Origin: DASYTH01 sp045806965
Lineage (GTDB): Bacteria; Actinomycetota; Actinomycetes; Mycobacteriales; Pseudonocardiaceae
DNA: 64,000 nucleotides
NCBI GenBank assembly: GCA_045806965.1
Contig: JBJMIG010000060.1
Span: forward strand, 24,613 to 88,612
Reading direction: 5' to 3'
How positions within the stretch are numbered: position 1 is the first letter of the stretch; each line of letters opens with the position of its first letter. The translations under genes and the position numbers were made by a program. Below are positions 1 to 8,664 of this stretch, one piece after another. Below the pieces are notes generated by a model. The model was given only the letters and a program-made list of their open reading frames with translations. It was not told where the DNA came from and did not search any database.

Positions 1-550
1 CCTTGAGGTCGTGGCGGCGGCGAGCGTAGTAGAGCGCACCCCAGCCGCCCATGGAGAAGCCGAGCGCGGCGGCCGGGGCGGCGTGACCCCGCTCGTCGAG
101 CCAGCGCGGCACCTCCTCGATCAGCATCCGCATCGGGTCGTCGCCGCCCCGGTCCATGTAGTAACCGCGGCCGCAGTCCACCGCCACCGCGCTGAACGGC
201 GGCACGCCGGCCCCGGTCGCCGCGGTGAGGAACTGGGGGAGGCCGAACTGCAGGTAACCGCGTGCGGTGCCGCCCCGCCCGTGCAACACCAGGCAGACCG
301 GCAGGGCGGCGTCCGTCACTCCGGCCGGGCGCATGACCAGCAGGTCGACGTACTGACCACGGGCCGGCGAATACACCCGGTCGAGCACGTAGGGGCCGCG
401 CGGCACGTCCGGCACGCTGACGGTGGGGCTCTCCGCGCGGCGTAACGTCGGCGCGTTCGGCAGCACCCCGGCCCCCGCGGTGACGCCGACCAGTCCGAGA
501 CCCAGGCCACCGAACAGCACCCGGCGCCGGCTGACCTCCGGCTTGCCCAT
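1..550 (-). CDS. Tat-exported alpha/beta-hydrolase (esterase family), 3' end outside window
   Basis: The frame opens at the ATG complementary to 548-550 and runs off the window edge after about 183 codons. The N-terminus has a twin-arginine signal (SRRRVLFGG followed by a Gly/Leu/Val-rich stretch), so the product is probably exported folded. An oxyanion-hole style segment (VLHGRGG) and a nucleophile elbow GFSMGG, close to the visible C-terminal end, point to a serine esterase of the alpha/beta-hydrolase fold (esterase D/mycolyltransferase-like). The acid and histidine of the triad would lie outside the window. Substrate unknown. Divergent from lspA, with a 150-bp gap in which I see nothing else. 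Confidence 0.8.
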   Translation of the reverse strand, partial: MGKPEVSRRRVLFGGLGLGLVGVTAGAGVLPNAPTLRRAESPTVSVPDVPRGPYVLDRVYSPARGQYVDLLVMRPAGVTDAALPVCLVLHGRGGTARGYLQFGLPQFLTAATGAGVPPFSAVAVDCGRGYYMDRGGDDPMRMLIEEVPRWLDERGHAAPAAALGFSMGGWGALYYARRRHDLK

Positions 551-700
551 CGGGACCCCCTCAGCAGCCGGCAGATCGTTGCCTGCTGACCAGTAACGCG
601 CCGGTTCGAGCCGGGCCGGTGTTCGGTGCGGCGCTCGCGCGTGTCGCGCGGATGACATCGCCCCGCGAGCTGCCGTGGTTACGTCGTGGAGAATGACTGA

Positions 701-1252
701 ATGAGCAGTGAGCAGGCAAGTAGTGCGGCGGTCGAAAGTTCCCAACCTCCGCGCCGGCGCGGCCTGCTGCTGGTGCTGGTCGCCCTGGTCGTGCTGGCCG
801 CTGACGTGATCACCAAGGCGGTCGTGGTGGCCACCCTGCAGGGTGAACCGCCGGTACGGGTGCTCGGCGGGCTGGTCTACCTGCAACTGGTGCGCAACCC
901 GGGCGCGGCGTTCTCCATGGCGACGGGCATGACCTGGGTGCTCAGCCTGATCGCGATCGCGGTGGTCGCGGCCATCGTGTGGATCATGCCCCGGCTCCGC
1001 TCGGTCGGCTGGGCGATCGGACTCGGGCTGGTGCTTGCCGGCGCGCTCGGCAACCTCGCCGACCGGGTGTTCCGGGCACCCGGCCCGCTGCGCGGCCATG
1101 TGATCGACTTCGTGTCCGTGTTCGCGCCCAACGCGGAGGTGTTCCCGGTGTTCAACGTGGCCGACTCGGCGATCACCTGCGGCGGCGTGTTGATCGTGCT
1201 GCTCGCGTTGCTCGGCCGGGACTACGACGGCCGCTCGACGAGGGCGTCATGA
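701..1252 (+). CDS. lspA: Lipoprotein signal peptidase (SPase II)
   Basis: Cleaves signal peptides of diacylglyceryl-modified prolipoproteins in the cytoplasmic membrane. The 183-residue protein has four hydrophobic segments and the family blocks: ADVITK near residue 30, NPGAAFS near 68, GNLADR with catalytic Asp121, and FPVFNVADS with catalytic Asp155. A GGAG element about 9 nt upstream supports the ATG at 701. The stop overlaps the next start by 4 bp (ATGA), so it is translationally coupled to the pseudouridine synthase gene, the usual actinobacterial order. Its partner enzyme Lgt is also encoded in this window (46294-47448). Confidence 0.95.
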   Translation: MSSEQASSAAVESSQPPRRRGLLLVLVALVVLAADVITKAVVVATLQGEPPVRVLGGLVYLQLVRNPGAAFSMATGMTWVLSLIAIAVVAAIVWIMPRLRSVGWAIGLGLVLAGALGNLADRVFRAPGPLRGHVIDFVSVFAPNAEVFPVFNVADSAITCGGVLIVLLALLGRDYDGRSTRAS

Positions 1253-2178
1253 CCGGCCTTCGGACGCTGCCGGTGCCGGAAGGGTTGGACGGCATGCGGG
1301 TGGACGCCGGGCTGGCGAAGCTGCTCGGCCTGTCCCGGACCACCGTCGCCGAGCTCGCCGAGTCCGGCGACGTGCGGCTCGACGGGCGGGTGGCCGGGAA
1401 GTCCGACCGGCTGGTGGCGGGCACGCTGCTCGAGGTGTCGCTGCCCGCTCCGGCCGCCGCGGTCGTGGTCGAGCCGGTGCTCGTGGACGGGCTCGTCGTG
1501 GTGTACCAGGACGACGACGTCGTGGTGGTGAACAAGCCGGTTGGGGTGGCCGCGCACCCGAGTCCCGGGTGGACCGGGCCGACGGTGATCGGCGGGCTGG
1601 CCGGGGCGGGCATTCGGATCTCCACCTCGGGGGCGAGCGAGCGGCAGGGCGTCGTGCACCGCCTGGACGTCGGCACCACCGGCGTGATGGTGGTGGCCAA
1701 GAGCGAGCACGCCTACACGGTGTTGAAGCGCGCGTTCAAGGAGCGCACCGTCGAGAAGATCTACCACGCCCTGGTGCAGGGCCACCCCGACCCGACCACC
1801 GGCACCATCGACGCGCCCATCGACCGCCATCCGCGCCACGACTACAAGTTCGCCGTGGTCGCCGGCGGCAAGCCCGCGGTCACCCACTACACGGTGCTCG
1901 AGGCGTTCCGCGCCGCGTCCCTGGTGGACATTCGCCTGGAAACCGGCCGCACGCACCAGATCCGGGTGCACTTCGCCGCCCTGCACCATCCCTGCGTCGG
2001 TGACCTCACCTATGGCGCGGATCCGGTGCTGGCCCGGCGCCTCGGCGTCATCCGGCAATGGCTGCACGCCAGAACCCTCGGCTTCCACCACCCCGCCGAC
2101 GGCCGCTGGGTCGACTTCACCAGTGAGTACCCCGACGACCTGCGTGCCGCCCTCGATGTCCTGCGGGCCGAGAGCTGA
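1249..2178 (+). CDS. RluA-family 23S rRNA pseudouridine synthase (RluD-like)
   Basis: Isomerises uridines to pseudouridine in large-subunit rRNA. The 309-residue protein begins with an S4-like RNA-binding domain (about residues 10-65) followed by the RluA catalytic domain. The signature HRLDVGTTG is seen, with catalytic Asp140 inside HRLD. The later ETGRTHQIRVH block is also typical. The ATG at 1249 overlaps the lspA stop by 4 bp, so the longer upstream reading frame is ignored. RluD versus RluC-type specificity cannot be decided from sequence alone, so no symbol is given. Confidence 0.92.
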   Translation: MTGLRTLPVPEGLDGMRVDAGLAKLLGLSRTTVAELAESGDVRLDGRVAGKSDRLVAGTLLEVSLPAPAAAVVVEPVLVDGLVVVYQDDDVVVVNKPVGVAAHPSPGWTGPTVIGGLAGAGIRISTSGASERQGVVHRLDVGTTGVMVVAKSEHAYTVLKRAFKERTVEKIYHALVQGHPDPTTGTIDAPIDRHPRHDYKFAVVAGGKPAVTHYTVLEAFRAASLVDIRLETGRTHQIRVHFAALHHPCVGDLTYGADPVLARRLGVIRQWLHARTLGFHHPADGRWVDFTSEYPDDLRAALDVLRAES

Positions 2179-2184
2179 GCGCGC

Positions 2185-3114
2185 TCAGCTCTCGACGCTC
2201 CAGGTGATCGCGCGGGACTCCTCGTCGGGGCGCGGGGTCCAGCGCACCGAGGTGACCTGGGTTGCCTCGGGGACGACGTACACCGTGTGGCCGCCGGCGG
2301 TCTCGCCAGGAGCCACCCCGATCCGGTGCGGCGGTCGCGACGAGAGCGACACCGGTGCCTTGGCGATGGACGTGCCGTCCGGGGTGACCAGGACCAGGTA
2401 GAGATCGGGAAGCGTCTGGAACGGGACGGCGCCACGGTTGGTGAGCTCGGTGTGCACGACGACCGAGCGCTCGCCCTCTTGCAGGCGGTAGCCGGCCGCG
2501 GTGAACAGGTAGTCGGCCGGGTCGACGACCTCGACCAGCTGGATCGCCAGCCGCTCGCCCTCGAGGCCCTCGGTGAGCAGGGTGGCGCCGATCGTGCCGG
2601 TGCGGGCGTTGCCGTTGGGCCGCTCGGTGCGCACCGTCGGCATGGTCAGGTCCTGTGGTGGTTGGTCGCCGCGCGCCCACGACGAGGTCTGCGGCGGACC
2701 CCAGGTACTCATCGGCTGCGGGAAGGGGTTGCTCGGCGGTCCGGTCTGCGCCGGGAACGGGTTGCTCGCCGGGTGCGGCGCGGGGTGCGGCGGATGCGGT
2801 CCGGCCGGCGGGCCCTGCGGGTAGCCGTACTGCGGCGGGTAGGGCGCCTGCGGCGGGTAGCCCTGGACGTTGTAGGGGCCGGACGGGGTGGCGGCCGCGG
2901 TCCTGGCCAGCGCGCCGCGCAACCGGTTCGGGTCGCACTCCACCCCCACCAGCAGGGGCAGTCCGGTCGCCGAGAGCGCGACCAGGCGAGAGGCCACCTC
3001 ACGCGGATCCATACCAAGCCGAGCGGCCACGTCGTGCACCGCGGCCCGCCCGAGCTCGGCCACCACGGCGAGCAGGCGGAGGTCAACAGGATCCGTCGCG
3101 ACCACGGTTGGCAC
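2185..3114 (-). CDS. Uncharacterised HTH / proline-rich linker / beta-sandwich protein
   Basis: 309 residues in three parts. Residues 1-70 look like a winged or AsnC-type helix-turn-helix (LAVVAELGRAAVHDVAARLG). Residues 75-140 are a Pro/Gly/Tyr-rich low-complexity linker (repeats such as GYPPQAPYPPQYGYPQ). The C-terminal 150 residues are predicted beta-rich (YRLQEGERSVVVHTELTN and LYLVLVTPDGT segments), resembling DUF4352-type immunoglobulin-like domains. There is no signal peptide or membrane segment, so it appears cytosolic. Convergent with the rluA-like gene (6-bp gap). I do not recognise a function; a DNA- or envelope-associated sensor would be guesswork. Confidence 0.8.
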   Translation of the reverse strand: MPTVVATDPVDLRLLAVVAELGRAAVHDVAARLGMDPREVASRLVALSATGLPLLVGVECDPNRLRGALARTAAATPSGPYNVQGYPPQAPYPPQYGYPQGPPAGPHPPHPAPHPASNPFPAQTGPPSNPFPQPMSTWGPPQTSSWARGDQPPQDLTMPTVRTERPNGNARTGTIGATLLTEGLEGERLAIQLVEVVDPADYLFTAAGYRLQEGERSVVVHTELTNRGAVPFQTLPDLYLVLVTPDGTSIAKAPVSLSSRPPHRIGVAPGETAGGHTVYVVPEATQVTSVRWTPRPDEESRAITWSVES

Positions 3115-3236
3115 GCTACCCGGTCAGGCCGGTCGACGGGCTGGTGGCCGCGCCGCCAACGGCCAGCGGGCCGGCCCGGCGGGGTGCTCGGGTGCGTGCA
3201 GGATCGGCCTGCTGGGAACCGGTGACCGTGGCACCC

Positions 3237-3298
3237 GCGAGTCTCGCGCTCCAGCAGCCGAGTGCTGCGCTCCGGCAACTGAATGCTGCGCTCCAGCA
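3237..3298 (+). repeat. Family A tandem repeat, three diverged 21-bp units
   Basis: Units start at 3237, 3258 and 3279 with an exact 21-bp period. The first is GCGAGTCTCGCGCTCCAGCA; the next two have diverged to cCGAGTGCTGCGCTCCGGCA and cTGAATGCTGCGCTCCAGCA. The same unit occurs in inverse orientation at 3339-3379 and at two other loci in the window. It lies in the 403-bp gap 3115-3517, where no gene is credible. Confidence 0.9.
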
Positions 3299-3338
3299 AC
3301 GGCGGCCTGCCCTCGATGCGTCCGCGGGGACGGGAAGT

Positions 3339-3379
3339 TGCCTGAGCGCGAGACTCGCTTGCCTGAGCGCGAGACTCGC
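3339..3379 (-). repeat. Family A tandem repeat, two units, inverse orientation
   Basis: Two identical copies of TGCCTGAGCGCGAGACTCGC at 3339-3358 and 3360-3379 (period 21 bp). They are the reverse complement of the units at 3237-3298, so the region could fold into a large stem. Each unit contains the short palindrome GCGAG-N-CTCGC. Confidence 0.9.
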
Positions 3380-3411
3380 GGGAGGACCAGCGGTCGCCTG
3401 CTGGCTGAGGG

Positions 3412-3466
3412 TTGTCATAGCGCGCCCCGTGCTAGAAGATTTCTCGGTTGGCCCACTCTCGGTTGG
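3412..3466 (+). promoter_or_regulatory. Candidate promoter and direct repeats upstream of the sugar ABC operon
   Basis: TTGTCA (3412-3417) and TAGAAG (3433-3438) are possible -35/-10 elements, although the 15-bp spacer is short. Immediately downstream is a direct repeat, TCTCGGTTGG at 3442-3451 and again at 3457-3466, 15 bp apart, in a position suited to a regulator site. The binding protein is unknown. Confidence 0.35.
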
Positions 3467-3517
3467 TGACTTTCCGCTGTCGGCCGTGAGCAGCTCAAAG
3501 ACGAGGAAGGTGCCCAC

Positions 3518-4915
3518 ATGCGACAGAAGGTTGTGCTCGCCGCCGCGGTGTCGGCAACACTGGTTCTCTCCGGGTGCCTCGGGCCGCAACAGGATTCCAA
3601 TACCAGCCGCAACGCCGACGCCAAGGACGTCACGCTGACCATCACGTCCAACTCGGTGGCCGGCGGCAAGAACGCGCTTGGCGCGCAGTGGGTCACCGAC
3701 TGGGTCATCCCGAAGTTCGTCGAGGCGCAGCGCGCCAAGGGCGTCAACGCGACCGTCAAATTCGACGGCATCGGCTCCGATGACAAGGACTACAAGACAA
3801 AGATCGCGCTGGACTTCAACACCGGCGGCGGCGGGGATGTCGTGGAGATTGACGGCATCTGGCTCGGCGAGTTCGCCCAGGCGGGTCAGGTCAAGCCGCT
3901 CGAGGATCTGGTCGGCAAGGAGAAAGCCGACTCCTGGGACGGCTGGGGCCAGATCCCGGACGCGGTCGAGGCGCTCGGCCGGTTCGAGACCAAGCGCTAC
4001 GGCGTCCCGGTCGGCACCGACGGCCGGGTGCTGTACTTCAACAAGAAACTGTTCGCCCAGGCCGGGTTACCGGCCGACTGGCAGCCGAAGAGCTGGGACG
4101 AGATCATCTCGACCGGGCAGAAGCTCAAGGCGCTGCCCGGGGTGATCCCGATTCAGCTCAACGGCGGCACCGTCATGACCGAGGCCACCGCGATGCAGGG
4201 TGTGCTGCCGCTGCTCGTCGGCACCGGCAGGGAGGTCTACCAGGACGGCAAGTGGCTCGGCGGCGACCAGCACCTCAAGGACGTGCTCGGCATGTACCAA
4301 CGCATCTACGGCGCCGGTCTCGGCGATCCGTTGCTCCAGCAGGAGGCCAAGGGCCGGGACAAGTCCTTCGCCGAGTTCGCCGACAACAAGATCGGGATTC
4401 TGCTGGAGAGCGACTACTTCTGGCGCTCGGTGGTCGAGCCGACCAAGGGCGTGGCCAAGATGGCGGACCGCAACAGCGCGGTCGGCTGGGCGATGGTGCC
4501 GGCGCGTTCCTCCGGCGCCGGGGTCGGCGGGCAGGACTACGTGAGCATGTCCGGTGGTTCGGTGCGGGTGGTCAACCCGAACAGCAAGTTCCCGCAGCAG
4601 GCGTGGGAGCTGTTGCAGTTCATGAACTCCTTCGACGCCACCAAGGCGCGGCTGGCCGGCACCGCGCAGATCACCCAGCGCAACGACGTGAACAAGGAGG
4701 TCCTCGCCAGCGACCCGATGCTGAACTTCGTCGCCACCAAGGTGTTGCCGATCACCCGGTTCCGGCCGGGCCTCGCGGACTATCCCAAGGTCTCCGCCGC
4801 ACTCCAGCAGGCGACCGCGGACGTGCTCAGCGGCAAGAGCCCGGACGACGCCGCGGCCGGCTACCAGCAGGCGCTGGTGAAGGCGGTCGGCCAGGACAAG
4901 GTGGCCGGTGGCTGA
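3518..4915 (+). CDS. Sugar ABC transporter substrate-binding lipoprotein (family 1)
   Basis: Extracytoplasmic receptor of a carbohydrate importer. The 465-residue precursor has a lipoprotein signal with lipobox LSGC at about residues 17-20, so the mature protein should be lipid-anchored. The body has the family-1 pattern (VVEIDGIWLGEFAQAGQVKPLEDL, then YGVPVGTDGRVLYFNKKLF near the hinge). A GAGGAAGG ribosome site precedes the ATG at 3518. It heads a four-gene operon whose genes overlap throughout. Substrate cannot be named: no glycosidase or regulator gene is adjacent. Confidence 0.92.
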   Translation: MRQKVVLAAAVSATLVLSGCLGPQQDSNTSRNADAKDVTLTITSNSVAGGKNALGAQWVTDWVIPKFVEAQRAKGVNATVKFDGIGSDDKDYKTKIALDFNTGGGGDVVEIDGIWLGEFAQAGQVKPLEDLVGKEKADSWDGWGQIPDAVEALGRFETKRYGVPVGTDGRVLYFNKKLFAQAGLPADWQPKSWDEIISTGQKLKALPGVIPIQLNGGTVMTEATAMQGVLPLLVGTGREVYQDGKWLGGDQHLKDVLGMYQRIYGAGLGDPLLQQEAKGRDKSFAEFADNKIGILLESDYFWRSVVEPTKGVAKMADRNSAVGWAMVPARSSGAGVGGQDYVSMSGGSVRVVNPNSKFPQQAWELLQFMNSFDATKARLAGTAQITQRNDVNKEVLASDPMLNFVATKVLPITRFRPGLADYPKVSAALQQATADVLSGKSPDDAAAGYQQALVKAVGQDKVAGG

Positions 4916-5849
4916 TCCGGGCGCGGGTGCCGCGCTGCTCGACGCGCCGGTCGCGCAGCGGGTGCCGGCCGCCGATGTGGCCGGGCTCGGCCGGATGCGC
5001 GCATTGGGGTTCGTCGCCCCGGCGATGCTGCTGATCGGGATCTTCCTGATCTTCCCCGCGCTGTGGACCGTCTACATCGGATTGACCAACTATCAGCTGA
5101 CCGGTGCGGCGTCGGTCGCCCCGGCGGTGGTCGGGCTCGGCAACTACCTTGAGGCACTGGACGACGCGCTGTTCGGCAACGCGCTCCGACTGAGCCTGCT
5201 GTTCGTGCTCGGCTCCGCGGTCCTCGGACAGAATCTCCTCGGCTTCGCGCTGGCCTGGACGTTGCGTTCGGCCCGCCCGTGGTTGCGCCGCTTGGTCGAG
5301 GGTCTGGTGCTGCTGGCCTGGATCCTGCCCGGCGTGGTGGTGGCCTACCTGTGGATCGCGGTGCTCGACCGGTCCGACGGCACGCTCAACCGGCTGCTCG
5401 GCACCCCCGGCACCGCCTGGCTGCTCACCTATCCGATGGCCAGCCTCATCGTGTTCAACACCTGGCGGGGCACCGCGTTCTCCATGATGCTGTACGGCTC
5501 GGCGTTGGCCGCGGTGCCGCCGTCTCAGCTGGAGACCGCGCGGATGGTCGGCGCTGGGCGGCTGCAAACGGTGCGGGACGTGGTCTTTCCGCACATCCGC
5601 GGGCACGTGCTGACCAACACGCTGCTGATCAGCCTGTGGACCTTCAACGACTTCAGCCCGTTCCTGCTCACCGCGGGCGGGCCGAACCACCGCTCGGAGA
5701 CCCTGCCGGTGTTCATCTACCAGCAGGCGATCGGTGGTGAGGGCAACGGGCGGCTGGGTTACGCCTCGGCCATCTCGCTGCTGTTGCTGCTGGCGAACCT
5801 GGTGCTGGCACTGGGGTATCTCGCGCTGTTACGGCGGCGGCGCGGATGA
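4908..5849 (+). CDS. Sugar ABC transporter permease, MalF type
   Basis: 313-residue integral membrane protein with about six hydrophobic segments. The cytoplasmic EAA loop that contacts the ATPase is recognisable (SQLETARMVGAGRLQTVRDVVFPHI, about residues 205-230). The GTG start at 4908 overlaps the binding-protein gene by 8 bp, indicating translational coupling. With the next gene it would form the heterodimeric translocation channel. The family covers many sugars, so specificity is open. Confidence 0.92.
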   Translation: MADPGAGAALLDAPVAQRVPAADVAGLGRMRALGFVAPAMLLIGIFLIFPALWTVYIGLTNYQLTGAASVAPAVVGLGNYLEALDDALFGNALRLSLLFVLGSAVLGQNLLGFALAWTLRSARPWLRRLVEGLVLLAWILPGVVVAYLWIAVLDRSDGTLNRLLGTPGTAWLLTYPMASLIVFNTWRGTAFSMMLYGSALAAVPPSQLETARMVGAGRLQTVRDVVFPHIRGHVLTNTLLISLWTFNDFSPFLLTAGGPNHRSETLPVFIYQQAIGGEGNGRLGYASAISLLLLLANLVLALGYLALLRRRRG

Positions 5850-6685
5850 GCGGGCCGGGTGCGGCGGTGCGGTCGCTGGTGCTGCGGCGGGTCGCCTACA
5901 CCGCGTTCATGGCGGTGGTGCTGGCGTTCTTCGCCATCCCGATGCTCTGGCTGGCCAGTGCGCCGTTCGACAGCCGGCCCGGGCTCGGGTTGCGCTGGCC
6001 GGACTGGACGCTGGCCAACGTCGAGGCCACCGTGCGTCATCCCTACGCGCTGGGCTCGCTGGTGAACTCCGTGATCCTGTGCGTGGTGGCCACCGCGGTG
6101 ACCACCGTGGCGGCCACGCTGGCCGCCTACGCCCTGGCCCGGGTGCGCCTGCCCGGCCGCGATGCGTTGCTGTACCTGCTGTTGCTGCTGTCCAGCGTGG
6201 TCACCGGGACCGCCGCCATGGTGCCGATCTTCGTCATGATGAAGCAGCTCGGGCTGATCAACTCGCACTACGGGACCGCGTTGGTGATCGCAGGCGGGAT
6301 GCTGCCGGCGGCCATCTTCATCCTGAAGGACTTCGTGGACGCGGTGCCGCGCTCCTATGAGGAGTCGGCCAGGGTGTTCGGTGCCTCAGCCGGGCAGGTG
6401 CTGCGGCACGTGGTGCTTCCGGTGGCCCGGCCGGGCATCGCCACCATCCTGGTCTGGTCGTTCGTCCAGGCATGGGGGAACTTCCTGCTGCCGTTCCTGC
6501 TGATCCGCGACGTGGACAAGCAGCCGGGCGCGGTGCTGCTGCAAACGCTGCGCGACGAGGGCGGCAGCGCGAACCTGACCGTGATCCCGGTGTTCTCACT
6601 GCTCTACTCGATCCCGGTGATCGTGCTGTACCTGTTCGTCAGCAAGCGGTACGGGTTCCGCTTCCACGGAGGGATCAAGGCCTGA
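5846..6685 (+). CDS. Sugar ABC transporter permease, MalG type
   Basis: 279-residue inner-membrane permease with about six membrane segments. The EAA motif is seen as SYEESARVFGASAGQVLRHVVLP (about residues 170-192). The C-terminus ends in RYGFRFHGGIKA, like the usual GAVKG-type tails of this family. It starts inside the stop of the preceding permease (ATGA, 4 bp) and its stop overlaps the ATPase start by one base (TGATG). Confidence 0.92.
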   Translation: MSGPGAAVRSLVLRRVAYTAFMAVVLAFFAIPMLWLASAPFDSRPGLGLRWPDWTLANVEATVRHPYALGSLVNSVILCVVATAVTTVAATLAAYALARVRLPGRDALLYLLLLLSSVVTGTAAMVPIFVMMKQLGLINSHYGTALVIAGGMLPAAIFILKDFVDAVPRSYEESARVFGASAGQVLRHVVLPVARPGIATILVWSFVQAWGNFLLPFLLIRDVDKQPGAVLLQTLRDEGGSANLTVIPVFSLLYSIPVIVLYLFVSKRYGFRFHGGIKA

Positions 6686-7764
6686 TGGCGGGCATCGAGC
6701 TGACCGGGCTGTCCACCGTGTACCCCAACGGGGTGCGCGCGGTCGACGCGCTCGACCTGTCCATCGTGGACGGTGAGTTCTTCGCGCTGCTCGGCCCGTC
6801 CGGCTGCGGCAAGACCACGTTGCTGCGCACCATTGCCGGGCTGGAACCGGCGAGCGCCGGCACGGTGTCGATCGGCGGTCGGGAGGTCACCCGGACCGAG
6901 CCGGGCCGCCGCCGGGTGGCCATGGTGTTCCAGGACTACGCGCTGTTCCCGCACATGACGGTGGCGCAGAACATCGCCTACCCGCTGCGGGTGCGTCGGG
7001 AGCCGCGTGCCAGACAGCGTTCGGTTGCCGAGGAGACCGCGGCCGGTCTCGGGCTCGGGGACCTGCTCGAGCGCCGGCCCGGGCAGCTCTCCGGGGGCCA
7101 GCAGCAGCGGGTGGCGCTGGCCAGGGCCATCGCCATGGACGCCGACGTGCTGCTGCTCGACGAGCCGCTGTCCAACCTCGATGCCCGGCTCCGGCTGGAG
7201 GCCAGGACGTTTCTCAAGCGGCTACAGCGCGAGCTCGGCCTCACCACCGTGTTCGTCACCCACGACCAGGCCGAGGCGCTCGCCCTGGCGGACCGGATCG
7301 CGGTGATGGAGGCCGGCCGGATCCGGCAGCTCGGCACGGCCAAGGCGGTCTTCCAGCGTCCCGGCAGTACGTTCGTGGCCAACTTCATCGGTTCCACCCC
7401 GATGAACCTGCTGCCCGGCGTGTATCGCCGCGGCGGGGTCGAGGTCGCCGGCACCCGGCTCGCTGCGCCCATCGGCCTCGACCTGGCCGACGGTGCCGAG
7501 GTGGTGGCCGGCATCCGCCCGGAGTACATGACGCTGGACAGCACCGGCCCGGACGGTGCCGACGGTGGTTTTGCCGGCACCGTTTCCGTCGTGGAGAACC
7601 TGGGAATCAGCTCCCTGGTCACCCTGGAATGCGCGGACGGAACCCTGCTCGGCGCCACCGTGCTCGAGCATGAGGAGCCGGTGCCTGGCACCAAGGTCAC
7701 CGCCGCCCCCCAGCCCGGCCGGCTGCTGCTCTACGGCGCGGACGGCCTGCTGCTCACCGGCTGA
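6685..7764 (+). CDS. Sugar ABC transporter ATP-binding protein, MalK/UgpC/PotA type
   Basis: 359-residue ATPase energising the permease pair. Walker A GPSGCGKTT, signature LSGGQQQR, Walker B VLLLDEPLSNLD and the switch histidine in FVTHDQAEA are all intact. The C-terminal about 120 residues form a TOBE/MOP-like regulatory domain (GIRPEYMTLDS). In many actinobacteria sugar importers lack a dedicated ATPase and share MsiK, so an in-operon copy makes this a self-contained system. Starts at the ATG overlapping the previous stop by 1 bp; its 3' end overlaps the convergent Uma2 remnant by 11 bp. Confidence 0.93.
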   Translation: MAGIELTGLSTVYPNGVRAVDALDLSIVDGEFFALLGPSGCGKTTLLRTIAGLEPASAGTVSIGGREVTRTEPGRRRVAMVFQDYALFPHMTVAQNIAYPLRVRREPRARQRSVAEETAAGLGLGDLLERRPGQLSGGQQQRVALARAIAMDADVLLLDEPLSNLDARLRLEARTFLKRLQRELGLTTVFVTHDQAEALALADRIAVMEAGRIRQLGTAKAVFQRPGSTFVANFIGSTPMNLLPGVYRRGGVEVAGTRLAAPIGLDLADGAEVVAGIRPEYMTLDSTGPDGADGGFAGTVSVVENLGISSLVTLECADGTLLGATVLEHEEPVPGTKVTAAPQPGRLLLYGADGLLLTG

Positions 7765-8131
7765 GGCCCTCCTTCCAGGCACTGCCGGGTGTGACCAGCA
7801 GCGCTGGCACGATCGTGACCGGGAACGGCCGCGCGACGCGGTAAGCCTGATCGCCAGCGGCCAGGCCGACCCGCTCGTAGCAGCCGGACCGGAGCTCGTA
7901 GGCGGTCAGGCTGGGCCGGTCGAACTCCGGCTCGACGATCCAGTAGCTCTCGATGCCGAACTCCTCGTACTCGCGGAACTTCTTGGTGCGATCGCGTTTC
8001 CTGGTACTGCGCGAGGCGACCTCGACCGCGAGGACCGGGGGCCGGGTCAGGTACTCGGGCTCGCACGTCTCGTCTCGGATCACCACCAGGTCGGGAATGC
8101 GGTGCAGGTCGGGCGCCAGGTTGACGCCCAC
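7754..8131 (-). pseudogene. Uma2-family (DUF820) nuclease-fold protein, N-terminally truncated
   Basis: 125 residues from a GTG complementary to 8129-8131. The nuclease core of the Uma2 family is clear: IPDLVVI, PVLAVEVASRSTRKRD and KFREYEEFGIESYWIVEPE, matching the PD-(D/E)xK arrangement. Typical members are about 180-190 residues and begin with a domain resembling DGRRYELVDG, which is absent. An in-frame stop lies 46-48 bases upstream, near 8177, and the short upstream segment does not resemble the missing part. Probably a decayed copy; a functional short form is possible. Confidence 0.65.
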
Positions 8132-8214
8132 CGGCCGAGCACCTCGCGCCAGTGTCGCACCGTGACCATTCGATCACACGAGCGACCCTGGGGGGAGGTC
8201 GCCGACGGTCGCGT

Positions 8215-8592
8215 TCAGGCGGTGAACGCCGGGTCGTCGATGAACAGGCGCCAGGTGCCGTCGGGTTGACGGCGGGCGATCTCGGCGGAGGTGCCCTCGA
8301 CGGTGAACGGCCCGCCGCCCGGGCCGGCGGCGAGGGTGGCGCGCCAGGAGCTCGACAGCAGGGCCAGGTCGCCGTTGCGGTGCGCCCGCCTGGTGTCCCC
8401 CGCCATGCTCTGCACTCTGCTCAGGAAACCGCCGAGGAACTTGCGCAACGCCGCGGCGCCCGCGACCGGCTTGCCCTCCAGGTCGACGCCGACCGCGTCC
8501 GGCTCGTACAGCGCGACGAGCGCGTCCAGATCGTGGTGGTTGACCGCGGCGACGAAGAGTTCGTGCAGCTCTTCCGGATGGTTGGCGGGCAT
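8215..8592 (-). CDS. SnoaL-like / DUF4440 (NTF2-fold) protein
   Basis: 125 residues with the compact NTF2-like cone fold pattern: HELFVAAVNHHDLDALVALYEPDAVGVDLEG, ending in WRLFIDDPAFTA. Proteins of this fold include ketosteroid isomerase-like enzymes and polyketide cyclases, but many have no known substrate. The ATG at 8592 is chosen over the longer frame from 8628 because AGGAGG sits about 8 nt upstream of it. Stands alone on the reverse strand. Confidence 0.8.
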   Translation of the reverse strand: MPANHPEELHELFVAAVNHHDLDALVALYEPDAVGVDLEGKPVAGAAALRKFLGGFLSRVQSMAGDTRRAHRNGDLALLSSSWRATLAAGPGGGPFTVEGTSAEIARRQPDGTWRLFIDDPAFTA

Positions 8593-8664
8593 CGAGCGCC
8601 TCCTGACAGTCGGAGGTGGAGCGGACACCCGATAGAGCGGCCCACGCGCCCGATCCGTTAGCGC

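Noticed and set aside
595..620. tRNA T-loop-like GGTTCGAG
   Set aside because: No acceptor or anticodon arms around it.
3237..3379. CRISPR array
   Set aside because: Period is 21 bp with no unique spacers; units are adjacent and occur at other loci.
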